Source: Pseudanabaena sp. UWO311
GTDB taxonomy: Bacteria; Cyanobacteriota; Cyanobacteriia; Pseudanabaenales; Pseudanabaenaceae
Assembly: GCF_006937785.1 (NCBI RefSeq)
Contig: NZ_SJEE01000030.1
Location: 1-63,451 of the forward strand
Direction: 5' to 3'
Length of the DNA: 63,451 nucleotides
In this document: one piece after another, positions 27,035 through 36,342 of the stretch
Layout of the letters: each line of letters starts with the position of its first letter
How positions within the stretch are numbered: position 1 is the stretch's first letter
Translations under genes and position numbers: made by a program
Notes under the pieces: generated by a model
The model's input: only the letters and a program-made list of their open reading frames with translations
The model's database searches: none
Told to the model about the DNA's origin: nothing

Positions 27035-30000
27035 GATTTACCCCCAAATGTTCAGAAAGAATAAGATCAGCATCATTTAATCCAGCAGAGCGACTCCAAA
27101 AACGTTTTTGGGCAGGTTTGATGATGTAGATATCCTGACCAGTATAGATTCGCAGATCTCGACGGGTATAAATGCGATCGGCAATTTGCTGAGGTAACTG
27201 CTCAGCTATACGCCCTAGAATTACTTTTAACTCTTGAGCTTGTGTAGTCTGAACTATTTGTTCTTGGCTAGATTCAGGTACTAAGCTAAATTTAACTACT
27301 TGTAAAGGGGATTTTCCCACTTCTAAGATATTAGCTACTAATACTCTTTCTCGCAAAGTCTGAAGAAAAGGTTGAAGTACTCTAATAAGTTCTATAGCAT
27401 ACAGTTCTAAATCAGAAAGTTGAGGTCGTTGAAAAGCTACTGATTTCTCTCGATTCATATACAAATCAATAGTTATACCAACAGTATCCTTGATTAAAAC
27501 CTGCTCTGTATCATTTAAATTATAAAGACTGAATACAGCATCATCTAGCTGTATCTTTAGATTTAAATAAGAAAAAGAATTATTATGCTCAATCAATTGA
27601 CTTTCTAAGTCAATAATTTGAGAAACAATATGTGCATTACTTTTAGTTGGAGAAGGAACTGGAAGGCGTGCTATATCTTGCATCATCAGAGTTTTGCGGG
27701 CAACTCCCCATGACGATGATGTCATGAATAAAAAATAATTTGTTAGAGAAGAATTGATAATACCATTTAAATAGTAAGCCAAATATTCAGAACTTTTTGG
27801 GATCGAAATCCCATAATAGCTCTTTGTATACATTATATCTTCCTGACTAAAAGCTGAGAAGACACCTGTTGATTCTACTTTCTCAGGAACTATAATTAAT
27901 GGAGCTTTATATGTTTGATAATCTCTTGGCTCTCCCAACTTGCTATATGGAAGAATATCTAATTTAGTTGTATCAATCCTATATTTTGTCATTAATCCAG
28001 AGGGGAGCCATTTGTGACTTTTTAAATCTTGCGGTACTTCTTGTCTCTGATTGCCTACCTTAAATCCATTCTTTAAAGAGCTTTTTGCTACTTCCTCAAT
28101 ACTCGGAAATTCTTCTCTTAATTTTTGGATCAGTGCTAAATCTCTAGCACTTCCCCATGTGGCAACCTTGAGCATATCAGGATCTGATGCCACACCGTAA
28201 ACTGGCAATTTCTTAATATCTTCAACCCCAATTTCCAGAATTCCATGTTTTTTGTAGTCTATAGAACGTTGTGGACAGACAAAGTAACAAAAATCCTTGG
28301 TCTCTGAACGCCGACCTTCTAAAATTAAAATAATTGCAGGAGCTTCAGAATTAGGAAATAAATTCTCTCTATATAGTTTTGAGAGATTAATAATTACTCT
28401 CGGCGTAAAGTGAAGTAGAAGAGCTTTTTTTGCTTCCTTAGATCTAGAGGAATTACTAAAAAATGCTCTTGCATGTAAAATAAGTCCAATTTGAGTATTT
28501 ATATTTGCAAAATCGTTAGCACGCCACAAGAATGCTTGATCAGGTGGATCTCCAAATGCTAGAGGATATCCTTTTGGGTATTCTTTTTCAGATCGCTCAC
28601 GGCTGCAATATATTGAAGCTGACTTCGTGAATTTAGATTTAGTCCAAGGAGGATTCCCTACAATTGCATTAATCTTTTTATTAGTAAGAGCTTCCACTTT
28701 ATTAAACTTATCTGTCTCATCGAAAATATCGCAAGAAAATAGGCTTCTATCAATTAAAGGCTGAAACTTTAAGTTGCGTGATAAATGCTTGTATTGTTCT
28801 AGCTCTTGATCAAGCTCTAAAGCAGTTAGATATAAACTAAAAGCAGCGATCTGAATCGCCTGTGGTTCAATATCTACACCGTAAATTTGATTGTATAGAG
28901 TGTTGCGAACAAGTTGTCGAGAGGGTTCTTCTCCTTGCAAACAACGCTTGATTACTAATCTTCTTAGTGACTCAACTAAGAACAAACCTGAACCACAAGC
29001 TAAATCTAAAATTTTGGCATCGCCATCAAGCTTTTTGAACACCTCATCAAGTACTAAATCAACGAGGTTAACAGGTGTGTAGTGTACGCTCGTTTCTTCA
29101 GCAGTTTGTGAATCTTTAGCATATAGAAAGTTTTCATAAATCGAACTAATCAGTTCGACAGGAATTACTTTGAAGTCATAAAATTTCCACAGTCTTCCTT
29201 GACCTGTTTTAATCTCTACTTCACCACCCACTAAATCTTTAACAATTTCAAGATGCCTTATTTCATAAGTGTTTTGCAAACTACTAGAAGACAAAGGGAA
29301 CATATCTCCATTGAATGTTTCTTGCAACCATGCAAAAAGATTGCGAGTAGAGGAAATATCATCTAGTAAATTAGTAAAACTATTGACATTAAAGCGAGAA
29401 TGAAAGAACTGTGTATCTAAAATCCCTCGATCTTCAAGATAGGCGACAAAGATAGATTGCATTAAGAGGGCATGAGCAACTTCAGATTTCAGTCCTTTTG
29501 CTGTTAGCTTCTTCTCTGCCTCTCGTAAATCCTCTACTAGGACACGATCAACTCTTTTTTTTCGGTCAATTTGCTTGGCATTCTGCCATTGCCAAAACTC
29601 CCCAGATTCAATTTGGAGACGGCTAGCATGTTCGTTCAGTTCTTTTAGGCTTGATTCTGTATCTTCAAATATCTTAATTAAATTATGTTCATCAGGATTA
29701 TTTTCTTGAGTAGGCTTGGAATAACAGTTATACAAGCGTACGCTTGTAGGCGTGACAACCCATAACATTGGCGCTAAGCCATGATTCCAAGACAGCTTAT
29801 GCAACCGTGCTAATTCTTTAGGGTCTGGCTCAGACTCAGCTAGCTGAGTGAAATAAATACAAGGCGAACCTGACAACTCAAAGATTGCCGTAGCATTGAT
29901 CTGACCTGGATCAATAACAGCACTGTACTTAATACGTTTCTCAAGTTGTTGCTTGTCATGGCGAAGAGACTCAGCAGTTATCACACCTGATGTAGGTACA

Positions 30001-30071
30001 CCACTCCTATAGAAGCCTGACTCCTCCATGACACGCTGATATAGATTTCCCGTAGTAGATTTGGCAGACAT
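27018..30071 (-). CDS. N6-adenine DNA methyltransferase, Eco57I/type IIG-like
   Basis: 1017 residues. SAM-binding motif I LDLACGSGLFLVESLRR (about 356-372), the acidic IYGVDIEPQAIQIA, and the catalytic motif IV NPPW (AIVGNPPWTKSKF, near residue 475) identify a gamma-class N6-adenine methyltransferase. The HYTPVNLVDLVLDEV helix precedes it, as in type I/IIG enzymes. N-terminal residues about 40-130 (FELSGSPCIYFTQL, then LAPMLWVVTPTSVRLYN) resemble the degenerate front domain of Eco57I-like proteins; I see no clear nuclease triad there. The C-terminal half (SSWGVARKTLMMQDIARLPVP) resembles a target-recognition region. A separate nuclease gene overlaps its end. Likely a two-gene restriction-modification or related phage-defence unit. 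Confidence 0.85.
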   Translation of the reverse strand: MSAKSTTGNLYQRVMEESGFYRSGVPTSGVITAESLRHDKQQLEKRIKYSAVIDPGQINATAIFELSGSPCIYFTQLAESEPDPKELARLHKLSWNHGLAPMLWVVTPTSVRLYNCYSKPTQENNPDEHNLIKIFEDTESSLKELNEHASRLQIESGEFWQWQNAKQIDRKKRVDRVLVEDLREAEKKLTAKGLKSEVAHALLMQSIFVAYLEDRGILDTQFFHSRFNVNSFTNLLDDISSTRNLFAWLQETFNGDMFPLSSSSLQNTYEIRHLEIVKDLVGGEVEIKTGQGRLWKFYDFKVIPVELISSIYENFLYAKDSQTAEETSVHYTPVNLVDLVLDEVFKKLDGDAKILDLACGSGLFLVESLRRLVIKRCLQGEEPSRQLVRNTLYNQIYGVDIEPQAIQIAAFSLYLTALELDQELEQYKHLSRNLKFQPLIDRSLFSCDIFDETDKFNKVEALTNKKINAIVGNPPWTKSKFTKSASIYCSRERSEKEYPKGYPLAFGDPPDQAFLWRANDFANINTQIGLILHARAFFSNSSRSKEAKKALLLHFTPRVIINLSKLYRENLFPNSEAPAIILILEGRRSETKDFCYFVCPQRSIDYKKHGILEIGVEDIKKLPVYGVASDPDMLKVATWGSARDLALIQKLREEFPSIEEVAKSSLKNGFKVGNQRQEVPQDLKSHKWLPSGLMTKYRIDTTKLDILPYSKLGEPRDYQTYKAPLIIVPEKVESTGVFSAFSQEDIMYTKSYYGISIPKSSEYLAYYLNGIINSSLTNYFLFMTSSSWGVARKTLMMQDIARLPVPSPTKSNAHIVSQIIDLESQLIEHNNSFSYLNLKIQLDDAVFSLYNLNDTEQVLIKDTVGITIDLYMNREKSVAFQRPQLSDLELYAIELIRVLQPFLQTLRERVLVANILEVGKSPLQVVKFSLVPESSQEQIVQTTQAQELKVILGRIAEQLPQQIADRIYTRRDLRIYTGQDIYIIKPAQKRFWSRSAGLNDADLILSEHLGVNRAAIG

Positions 30072-30524
30072 TTCTATTTAGATGCCTCAATGGTGAGCAG
30101 ATTTAAAAACTCAAGTTCCTTAAAAATTGTCTGAAGAGAGAAGAACTTACTGGAAGTATTGCTCGTTTTTATTTTATATTTTTTGTCCCAAAGGTAGATA
30201 AATTCGGGACTCTTGGGTCTACCAAAGCTCTCAATCATAACAATCAATTTTTGTCTAGACAGCTTAATATATCAGAAAAAATAGACTTTAGACTTTAGTT
30301 TGGATTATATTTCGGGGTTTTTTGGAACAATATTGCATAGAAATATTAATGAACAGTTGTACGTTCATGCACCCAAGTGTTGATAATTCAGCTTTAATTC
30401 TTGAGGTGTTTGAATTGGTTTATTGCTTTCCAGATTGACAAAAATACCCGATTATTCAGCGATCGCTGCTACTTTGCCATTAACGTCGCTGCATTAACAG
30501 TCCATCGCAGTGCTTCTACATTCT
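30072..30524. other. Gene-poor stretch upstream of the methyltransferase
   Basis: About 450 bp with no credible gene; it should hold the methyltransferase promoter. Short open frames here have no homologous look. Confidence 0.5.
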
Positions 30525-30655
30525 TCATTCACAGCATACCAAATGGGCTATCGCAAAGCTCATCAAATCTTCCATTTGCAAATTAGCAATATTTTCAAAA
30601 TCATACAGATTGCACGTTAGTAGAGTTGTACTTTTAGAAATAGCGATCGCCACTT
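30525..30655 (-). pseudogene. vapC-like (PIN toxin) 3' relic A
   Basis: On the minus strand this reads AIAISKSTTLLTCNL, then YDFENIANLQMEDL, and ends in a TGA at 30525-30527. That is the usual C-terminal pattern of PIN-domain toxins (strand, Asn, Phe-x-x-Ile, Leu). Stops interrupt the frame upstream. A second relic with about 75% DNA identity over about 65 nt is at 32635-32730, also on the minus strand. Confidence 0.5.
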
Positions 30656-30791
30656 TATCTACAAGGCGCTATTTGCGATCGCGATCGGTAATAGCAAAAG
30701 CAGATCGCTTATAAAGCCAAACCTTCCAACCCCAAAAAATCAGCTTGCAATTATAATATCCTTAGCCAATTGTCGATGAGGAAAAAAACTA

Positions 30792-31061
30792 ATGGTGCAA
30801 AGCATTGACAAGAAAAATGAACCGCGTAATCCAGACTCTCTAGATGCAGAGCTTTTACAAGCGATCGCCATCATGCCCCAAGACATAAAAATCGCTGTTT
30901 TGGATTATGCAGAATATCTAATTAACAAACACACTCAAAGCATTTCCAAATCCATCCCTCAAACATCTCTCAAAAAACGTCAAGCAGGATTACTAAAAGG
31001 AAAAATTTGGATGTCTGATGATTTTGATGCACCATTAGACGAAATGAAGGATTATATGTAA
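30792..31061 (+). CDS. Antitoxin-like protein (DUF2281 type)
   Basis: 89 residues: a helical N-terminal part (ELLQAIAIMPQDIKIAVLDYAEYLINK) typical of DUF2281-type antitoxins, and a C-terminal toxin-binding tail (KKRQAGLLKGKIWMSDDFDAPLDEMKDYM) ending in the familiar FDxPL(D/E) motif. The TAA is immediately followed by the ATG of the PIN toxin (0 bp gap), a standard antitoxin-first arrangement. It should neutralise the PIN toxin and autoregulate the pair; the latter is from family knowledge. Confidence 0.82.
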   Translation: MVQSIDKKNEPRNPDSLDAELLQAIAIMPQDIKIAVLDYAEYLINKHTQSISKSIPQTSLKKRQAGLLKGKIWMSDDFDAPLDEMKDYM

Positions 31062-31439
31062 ATGCTTCTAGATACTCATACCTTACTCTGGTTTCTGAAT
31101 GATGATATAAAGCTCCCTTCAAATATCAAGCAGCAAATTGAACAAGCTAGTCATACATACATCAGCATTATTTCCATTTGGGAAATAGCAATAAAAATTG
31201 GAATTGGTAAACTGAAAGTAGAATTTGAATTTCAAGATCTACCAGAGATCTTGTTACAACTAGATATTCAGATATTGCCGATCGCTTTTGCAGACACTGA
31301 AATCTACATAGATTTACCTCTCCATCATCGCGATCCTTTTGATCGCATGTTAATTGCTCAGGCAATACACCAAAGTTTAGCGATAGTAGGCTGTGACGCA
31401 GTTTTTGACAACTATCCAGTACAGAGGATTTGGGAATAG
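31062..31439 (+). CDS. PIN-domain ribonuclease toxin (VapC type)
   Basis: 125-residue PIN toxin. Acidic catalytic residues visible: the N-terminal LLDTHTLLWFL, Glu in ISIWEIAIKIGIGKL, and the HHRDPFDRMLIAQA motif with two aspartates, followed by VGCDAVFDNY. This is the DTHxLLW subclass common in cyanobacteria. Metal-dependent RNA cleavage is the family activity. It follows the antitoxin without a gap. All key residues are present, so the toxin should be functional. A region with two GCGATCGC sites separates it from the MNT/HEPN pair. Confidence 0.87.
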   Translation: MLLDTHTLLWFLNDDIKLPSNIKQQIEQASHTYISIISIWEIAIKIGIGKLKVEFEFQDLPEILLQLDIQILPIAFADTEIYIDLPLHHRDPFDRMLIAQAIHQSLAIVGCDAVFDNYPVQRIWE

Positions 31440-31552
31440 GTTGATTGCAATAATTTAGCGATCGCTGTTTTTTCAAGGCTCTATTTGCGATCGCACTTGA
31501 ATGATCACAACATGCGATCATCTAGCAACTTTTTGGCTTCTGAGCTATAGTT

Positions 31553-31981
31553 ATGAAATCTAAGGTAAAGACTAAATCAATGGTAGTCCAGCAGCAAGCC
31601 AGCCAAGAAAAAATTATACCACTAAGCGATCGCATCATTCCCCTTCAAGTTGCGACTCAAACAAATGTGCAAATAGAGCAAGTACTCTTAGATATTACCA
31701 ATCGACTTGTAAACGAATTTAGACCAGAAAACATTTTTTTATTTGGTTCTCATATTTGGGGAACCCCTCACAAAGATAGCGATCTGGATTTACTGGTTAT
31801 TGTCACTGAAAGCAATCTCTCCTCTAGCAAACGTTCTTCTATTGCTTACCGATGCTTAAGAGATATTCCTTATCCCTTAGATATTTTAGTAAAAACCAGA
31901 AGAGAAATAGAAAAATTTGCACAGATTCCAATATCTCTAGAGCATCAAATATTAAATAAAGGAAAATGTCTTTATGGATAG
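31553..31981 (+). CDS. MNT nucleotidyltransferase antitoxin
   Basis: 142 residues, minimal nucleotidyltransferase. Signature IFLFGSHIWGTPHKDSDLDL with the GS motif and the metal-binding DLD pair. The N-terminal 40 residues are a variable extension. It overlaps the HEPN gene by 8 nt (the ATGGATAG segment), so the two are co-translated. In characterised MNT-HEPN modules the transferase adds AMP to the HEPN toxin to silence it; whether this copy does so is inference. Confidence 0.85.
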   Translation: MKSKVKTKSMVVQQQASQEKIIPLSDRIIPLQVATQTNVQIEQVLLDITNRLVNEFRPENIFLFGSHIWGTPHKDSDLDLLVIVTESNLSSSKRSSIAYRCLRDIPYPLDILVKTRREIEKFAQIPISLEHQILNKGKCLYG

Positions 31982-32381
31982 TAAAGATGAATTAGTGCAA
32001 AATTGGCTTATCAAAGCTCAACACGACTTACTCGCCGCAAAAAAACTGAGTATCGAGCCAGAAATCTATGGAGATATTGCAATCTATCATTGCCAACAAT
32101 CAGCCGAAAAAGCCGTAAAAGGTTTTTTGATCTTACATGACCAAGAATTTCCGAGAACCCATGATATTCGTTTGCTTATTCAATTAGCGATTAGGATAAA
32201 CTCAAGTTTCGAGCATTATCAAGAAACCTCAGAAATACTCACTCCTTATGCCACAGAGTTTCGATACCCAAGCGATGTAATGCAACCGAACCCAGAAGAA
32301 TTAGAGGATGCGCTAATTAAAGCAGAAGAGCTTTTTGATTTTGTCAATTCTCTTCTTCCTGATAAAATCAAAATTTCTTAG
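31974..32381 (+). CDS. HEPN-domain protein, partner of the MNT transferase
   Basis: 135 residues, all-helical HEPN domain: WLIKAQHDLLAAKKL, AIYHCQQSAEKAVKGFLIL, and FPRTHDIRLLIQLA with the Arg-Thr-His segment, then ATEFRYP. In this subfamily the Arg/His region is proposed to form the nuclease site or to be the site of adenylylation. The start overlaps the MNT stop. It is the last gene of the toxin-antitoxin block before the MITE-like element at 32430. Confidence 0.85.
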   Translation: MDSKDELVQNWLIKAQHDLLAAKKLSIEPEIYGDIAIYHCQQSAEKAVKGFLILHDQEFPRTHDIRLLIQLAIRINSSFEHYQETSEILTPYATEFRYPSDVMQPNPEELEDALIKAEELFDFVNSLLPDKIKIS

Positions 32382-32429
32382 CTTAAGCACAACTAAAGAT
32401 AAGAAAAATGATTGCCTCTTTCCTTTATC

Positions 32430-32595
32430 ACTGATGTTACGTGGAAGGAATTTCTGTGATGGCATAGGATTAGGGCTGGCACGAGGGCACACCCCCTACA
32501 AGATCTAAATTATTCAGGTAGGGGCAATCCCCCCGTGGTTGCCCTACTTCGCGATTCAGCAAGAGTTCATCATCTGAGTTCCACGTAACATCAGT
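32430..32595. mobile_element. MITE-like family B, complete copy
   Basis: Terminal inverted repeats of at least 17 nt: ACTGATGTTACGTGGAA and TTCCACGTAACATCAGT. Flanked by TATC on both sides (possible 4-bp target duplication). The interior contains imperfect G/C-rich inverted segments (GTAGGGGCAATCC) and no coding sequence. Confidence 0.78.
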
Positions 32596-32634
32596 TATCG
32601 CTCAACTTCTGACTTTTGAGATGATTATTTTTTT

Positions 32635-32730
32635 CTATAAAGACTCTGTTTGCACTTGATGATGACAAATTGCGATCGCCCAGATTGTCAAATCGTCCAA
32701 TCGCAAATTAGCAATATTTTCCAAACTGAT
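32635..32730 (-). pseudogene. vapC-like 3' relic B
   Basis: The minus strand reads SLENIANLRLDDLTIWAIAIC and then a stop at 32635-32637; it is homologous to relic A at 30525. Only the C-terminal tail of a PIN toxin is left. The remainder of the gap to glgB (to 32909) shows no gene and should contain the glgB promoter. Confidence 0.45.
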
Positions 32731-32909
32731 GAATCAAAGATCGTGATGCTTCTTGATAACGTGATGCCTCTTCAAAAAACATCTCAACCTCGTATTTTAT
32801 GTATATAAAAAATAAAAGAAAATATTCACCAGTCTTTACTTTAGATTACACCCTGTCATTTGGTGATTAATATGCAGTAATTTAAATATGTGCGTTTACT
32901 TAAAGTGAT

Positions 32910-35168
32910 ATGACCCCAACCCTCCCCACCGAGCAAATCGATCGCATTGTGTGGAATCAACACCACGACCCCTTTACAGTCCTTGGTCCCCATGAAATTG
33001 AGCAAGAAGGTAAGTCGGTATGGGTGGTTAGAGCTTATCTACCCGACGCAGAGGCAGTATATGTAGTTAATTCCGAGAAAAATCAAGAATATCCGATGCA
33101 TTCCGTGCATCATCCTCACTTTTTTGAATGTGTACTCAGTGACGAGCCCCACCTGTTTAATTACCAGTTTCGAGTTAAGGCTGGAGACAGCGATCGGCTA
33201 ATTCACGATCCCTACTATTTCAGATCCCCATTACTGACTGAATTTGACGCTCACCTATTTGGTGAAGGTACGCATTACCAGATTTACGAAAAAATGGGCG
33301 CACACCCCACCACAATAGACGGCGTGAGTGGAGTTTATTTTGCGGTTTGGGCACCCAATGCCCGTAATGTATCGGTCATCGGCGACTTTAATAGCTGGGA
33401 TGGACGAAAGAACCAAATGCGTAAAGGCAATACAGGCATTTGGGATCTGTTTATTCCTGAATTAGTAGTTGGTACAGTTTACAAATACGAAATTAAAAGT
33501 CCTGAAGGGCATATCTACGAAAAATCCGACCCCTATGGCTATTTTCAGGAAGTGCGTCCTAAAACCGCCTCGATTGTCACCGATCTCAGTACCTACGAAT
33601 GGAATGATCAAGCATGGCTAGACAAGCGCCGCACTGAAGATCCTCTTAAAAAGCCAATCTCAGTCTATGAAATGCATCTTGGCTCATGGATGCACGCCTC
33701 GGCAGCCAATCCTCCTGCTAGTGGATACCAGAGCGTATCAGCCGCTGATCTTAAACCTGGAGCAAGATTTCTCACCTATCGCGAACTCGCCGAAGACTTG
33801 ATCCCCTACGTCAAGGAGATGGGCTATACCCACATTGAAATGATGCCTGTAGCCGAGCATCCCTTCGATGGCTCATGGGGCTATCAAGTGACGGGTTACT
33901 ATGCCGCCACATCGCGCTATGGCACACCTCAAGACTTGATGTACTTCATCGATAAGTGTCACCAAAACGATATTGGCATTATTGTTGACTGGGTTCCTGC
34001 CCACTTCCCTAAAGATGGACATGGTTTATCCTTCTTTGATGGCACGTTTCTCTATGAACCCGCCGATGTCCGCATTGGTGAACATAAAGAATGGGGAACC
34101 AAAATCTTTAACTACAAACGCAGTGAAGTTAAGAATTTCTTGATTGCCAATGTACTGTTCTGGTTCGACAAATATCACATCGATGGAATCCGCGTCGATG
34201 CAGTTGCTTCGATGATCTATCGCGATTACAACCGCGAACCAGGTACATGGCTTGCCAACGAGTACGGCGGTCGCGAAAGTCTCGAAGCGATCGAGCTATT
34301 CCGTCATTTACATAGCATCCTGTTTACCTACTACCCAGGCGCTTTATCCATTGCCGAAGAGTCTACCTCTTGGCCAATGGTGACATGGCCCGCTTATTCA
34401 GGTGGGTTAGGCTTCAACCTGAAGTGGAATATGGGCTGGATGCATGACATGCTGGATTATTTCAAGCTTGATCCATATTTCCGTGGACATAACAATAATT
34501 ATCTCACCTTCAGTATTTGGTATGCCTTCAGCGAAAACTTCATGTTGGCTCTCTCCCATGATGAAGTGGTGCATGGCAAGAGTCCGATGATTGGCAAGAT
34601 GCCTGGAGATGAATGGCAGAAGTTTGCGAACTTGCGTTGTCTATATGGCTATATGTTCACTCACCCTGGCAAGAAGACCATGTTTATGGGCATGGAATTT
34701 GGACAATGGGCGGAATGGAACGTTTGGGGCGATCTGGAATGGCATTTGTTGCAATATCCAAGTCACAAGACATTGCAAAAATATGTCGGCGATCTGAACA
34801 AACTACTGCGATCGCTACCTGAACTTTATACTCAAGACTTCACCCAAGATGGATTTGAATGGATTGAGTGTAATGACACCAAAAACTCAGTCATCTCTTT
34901 CTTGCGTAAAGGTCTAGAGGGCGAGTTTGTGTTGGTGGTCTGCAACTTTACGCCTGTTGTCCATCACAACTATCGTGTCGGTGTTCCTGAAAAGGGCTTC
35001 TATAAAGAAGTTCTTAATAGCGATGCCCCGATCTACGGTGGCAGCGGTGTCGGCAATCTTGGCGGCAAATATTCTGATGATTATGGCAGTCATGGCAAGC
35101 CCTATTCAGTCGATGTGACAGCGCCGCCGTTAAGTGTGGTTGTGCTGAAGTATATAGGCGAAGTCTAA
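32910..35168 (+). CDS. glgB: 1,4-alpha-glucan branching enzyme
   Basis: Forms alpha-1,6 branches in glycogen (GH13). 752 residues, normal for cyanobacterial GlgB: N-terminal CBM48-type domains (NQHHDPFTVLGPH; YFAVWAPNARNVSVIGDFN), a TIM barrel, and an all-beta C-terminal domain. Catalytic nucleophile Asp in GIRVDAVASMIY, acid/base Glu in SIAEES, transition-state Asp in LSHDEVVHG, and WVPAHFP carrying conserved region I. ATG 32910 begins MTPTLPTEQID. It ends in a clear stem-loop shared with the convergent transporter gene. No other glycogen gene is adjacent. Confidence 0.96.
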   Translation: MTPTLPTEQIDRIVWNQHHDPFTVLGPHEIEQEGKSVWVVRAYLPDAEAVYVVNSEKNQEYPMHSVHHPHFFECVLSDEPHLFNYQFRVKAGDSDRLIHDPYYFRSPLLTEFDAHLFGEGTHYQIYEKMGAHPTTIDGVSGVYFAVWAPNARNVSVIGDFNSWDGRKNQMRKGNTGIWDLFIPELVVGTVYKYEIKSPEGHIYEKSDPYGYFQEVRPKTASIVTDLSTYEWNDQAWLDKRRTEDPLKKPISVYEMHLGSWMHASAANPPASGYQSVSAADLKPGARFLTYRELAEDLIPYVKEMGYTHIEMMPVAEHPFDGSWGYQVTGYYAATSRYGTPQDLMYFIDKCHQNDIGIIVDWVPAHFPKDGHGLSFFDGTFLYEPADVRIGEHKEWGTKIFNYKRSEVKNFLIANVLFWFDKYHIDGIRVDAVASMIYRDYNREPGTWLANEYGGRESLEAIELFRHLHSILFTYYPGALSIAEESTSWPMVTWPAYSGGLGFNLKWNMGWMHDMLDYFKLDPYFRGHNNNYLTFSIWYAFSENFMLALSHDEVVHGKSPMIGKMPGDEWQKFANLRCLYGYMFTHPGKKTMFMGMEFGQWAEWNVWGDLEWHLLQYPSHKTLQKYVGDLNKLLRSLPELYTQDFTQDGFEWIECNDTKNSVISFLRKGLEGEFVLVVCNFTPVVHHNYRVGVPEKGFYKEVLNSDAPIYGGSGVGNLGGKYSDDYGSHGKPYSVDVTAPPLSVVVLKYIGEV

Positions 35169-35176
35169 AACGCAAT

Positions 35177-35204
35177 AAAAAGGAGCGCTAAGCGCTCCTT
35201 TTTT
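35177..35204. terminator. Bidirectional terminator of glgB and the DMT transporter
   Basis: AAAAAGGAGCGCT/AGCGCTCCTTTTTT: GC stem flanked by A and T runs, readable from both strands. Confidence 0.85.
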
Positions 35205-36246
35205 ACATGCCTCGGAAACCAATCGGTGCATCCATTTTTTCGATATCAGTAGGTTTAGGAGCTTGTCGCTTCATCTTTTGTTGATATAGATTACCAATAA
35301 AATTTAAGATAACCCCAAGGATTAATAAGCTTAATCCATAATATTGGGCTAGGGTGGGGACTTGTCTCAAAATCAAGTAAGCCATAAAAATTGTGAGAAT
35401 GGGATTTATCGAAGTAGCTAAATTAAGTTCTGTTGGAGTGGCTCTCTTTAAACCTGCTAGCCAACTAAGTCTAGCAACAACTACGATTACCAATGCATAG
35501 ATGAGCATCCATTGCCAAAGCAAAGGCGAAAAAGCATCAGCAAAATGTTCTTTCCCATACAAAACATTGGCTATTACAAAGAAAATTACGGTTCCCAGCA
35601 GATTGCGATAAATTGTAAAAATCCCTAAAGGAATTGATTGCAATTGCCTCTTATTATTGACTGATGAGATAGAAGTAATAATCGCCGCGATCGCTACCAG
35701 AATTTCTCCAGTTCCAATTTGGAATCCTGCCATCGTCATCATTTTTCCTGATCCCCCTAAAAGGATAGTAACCACCACGCCACCGAAGGAAGCCAGAGCA
35801 CCAGCAATTGTCCAGCCATCAAGCCTTAACCCCAACAGCCAAACACTCAATACAAGCGTCAAGATTGGCTCAATACGACCAATCAAAACAACATTGGCAA
35901 TATTTGTATTGCCAATCGCTGTAAACATCAAAGCAGGAGCGATCGCTCCAGTAAAAATACTCGTAATCGTTAAACTAATCCAATCTTTGCGCGTAATTGA
36001 TTTGAGAACAGTTGGGTTCCAGTCACGATAAAAGAGGGGAATCATTAATCCCAATCCGCAAATATTGCCAACAAATAGGACATTACAGAGGGAGATAGGA
36101 TTTCTGCCATCGATTAAATTATGTAGCCCAATGTCATTGAGTATCCGCGTGAGCGAGTTTGAGGATGCAAAAATCAAAACAGCAATAGCGAGATAGATCG
36201 AGCTTGGGATACGATTTAAGATGGTCTGGATATTACTAATTTTCAT
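35203..36246 (-). CDS. EamA/DMT superfamily transporter
   Basis: 347 residues with ten hydrophobic helices in two EamA repeats (about 15-150 and 180-325). The pattern LIGRIEPILTLVLSVWLLG at the end of the first half and LATSINPILTIFMAYLILRQ at the end of the second is typical of drug/metabolite exporters. The cytoplasmic C-terminus is basic (QQKMKRQAPKPTD). The substrate cannot be predicted. ATG at 36246. A stem-loop at 36275-36314 separates it from the upstream DUF4079 gene, so it is probably transcribed alone. Confidence 0.85.
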   Translation of the reverse strand: MKISNIQTILNRIPSSIYLAIAVLIFASSNSLTRILNDIGLHNLIDGRNPISLCNVLFVGNICGLGLMIPLFYRDWNPTVLKSITRKDWISLTITSIFTGAIAPALMFTAIGNTNIANVVLIGRIEPILTLVLSVWLLGLRLDGWTIAGALASFGGVVVTILLGGSGKMMTMAGFQIGTGEILVAIAAIITSISSVNNKRQLQSIPLGIFTIYRNLLGTVIFFVIANVLYGKEHFADAFSPLLWQWMLIYALVIVVVARLSWLAGLKRATPTELNLATSINPILTIFMAYLILRQVPTLAQYYGLSLLILGVILNFIGNLYQQKMKRQAPKPTDIEKMDAPIGFRGM

Positions 36247-36274
36247 TACAAGATTTTGCGATTTAATGGGCTAC

Positions 36275-36314
36275 AAGATTTTTAAGTTTTCAGTTACTAA
36301 AACTTAAAAATCTT
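36275..36314. terminator. AT-rich terminator hairpin
   Basis: AAGATTTTTAAGTTTT paired with AAAACTTAAAAATCTT across an 8-nt loop, between two minus-strand genes. Confidence 0.6.
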
Positions 36315-36342
36315 ACTGGGAAAGATGACAGGATTTTAGTAG

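Noticed and set aside
30401-30586. 61-residue plus-strand frame in the gap before the antitoxin
   Set aside because: It is antisense to the vapC relic and has no family features.
31168-31521. 117-residue minus-strand frame over the PIN toxin
   Set aside because: It is a shadow of the PIN gene, which has all catalytic residues and a paired antitoxin.
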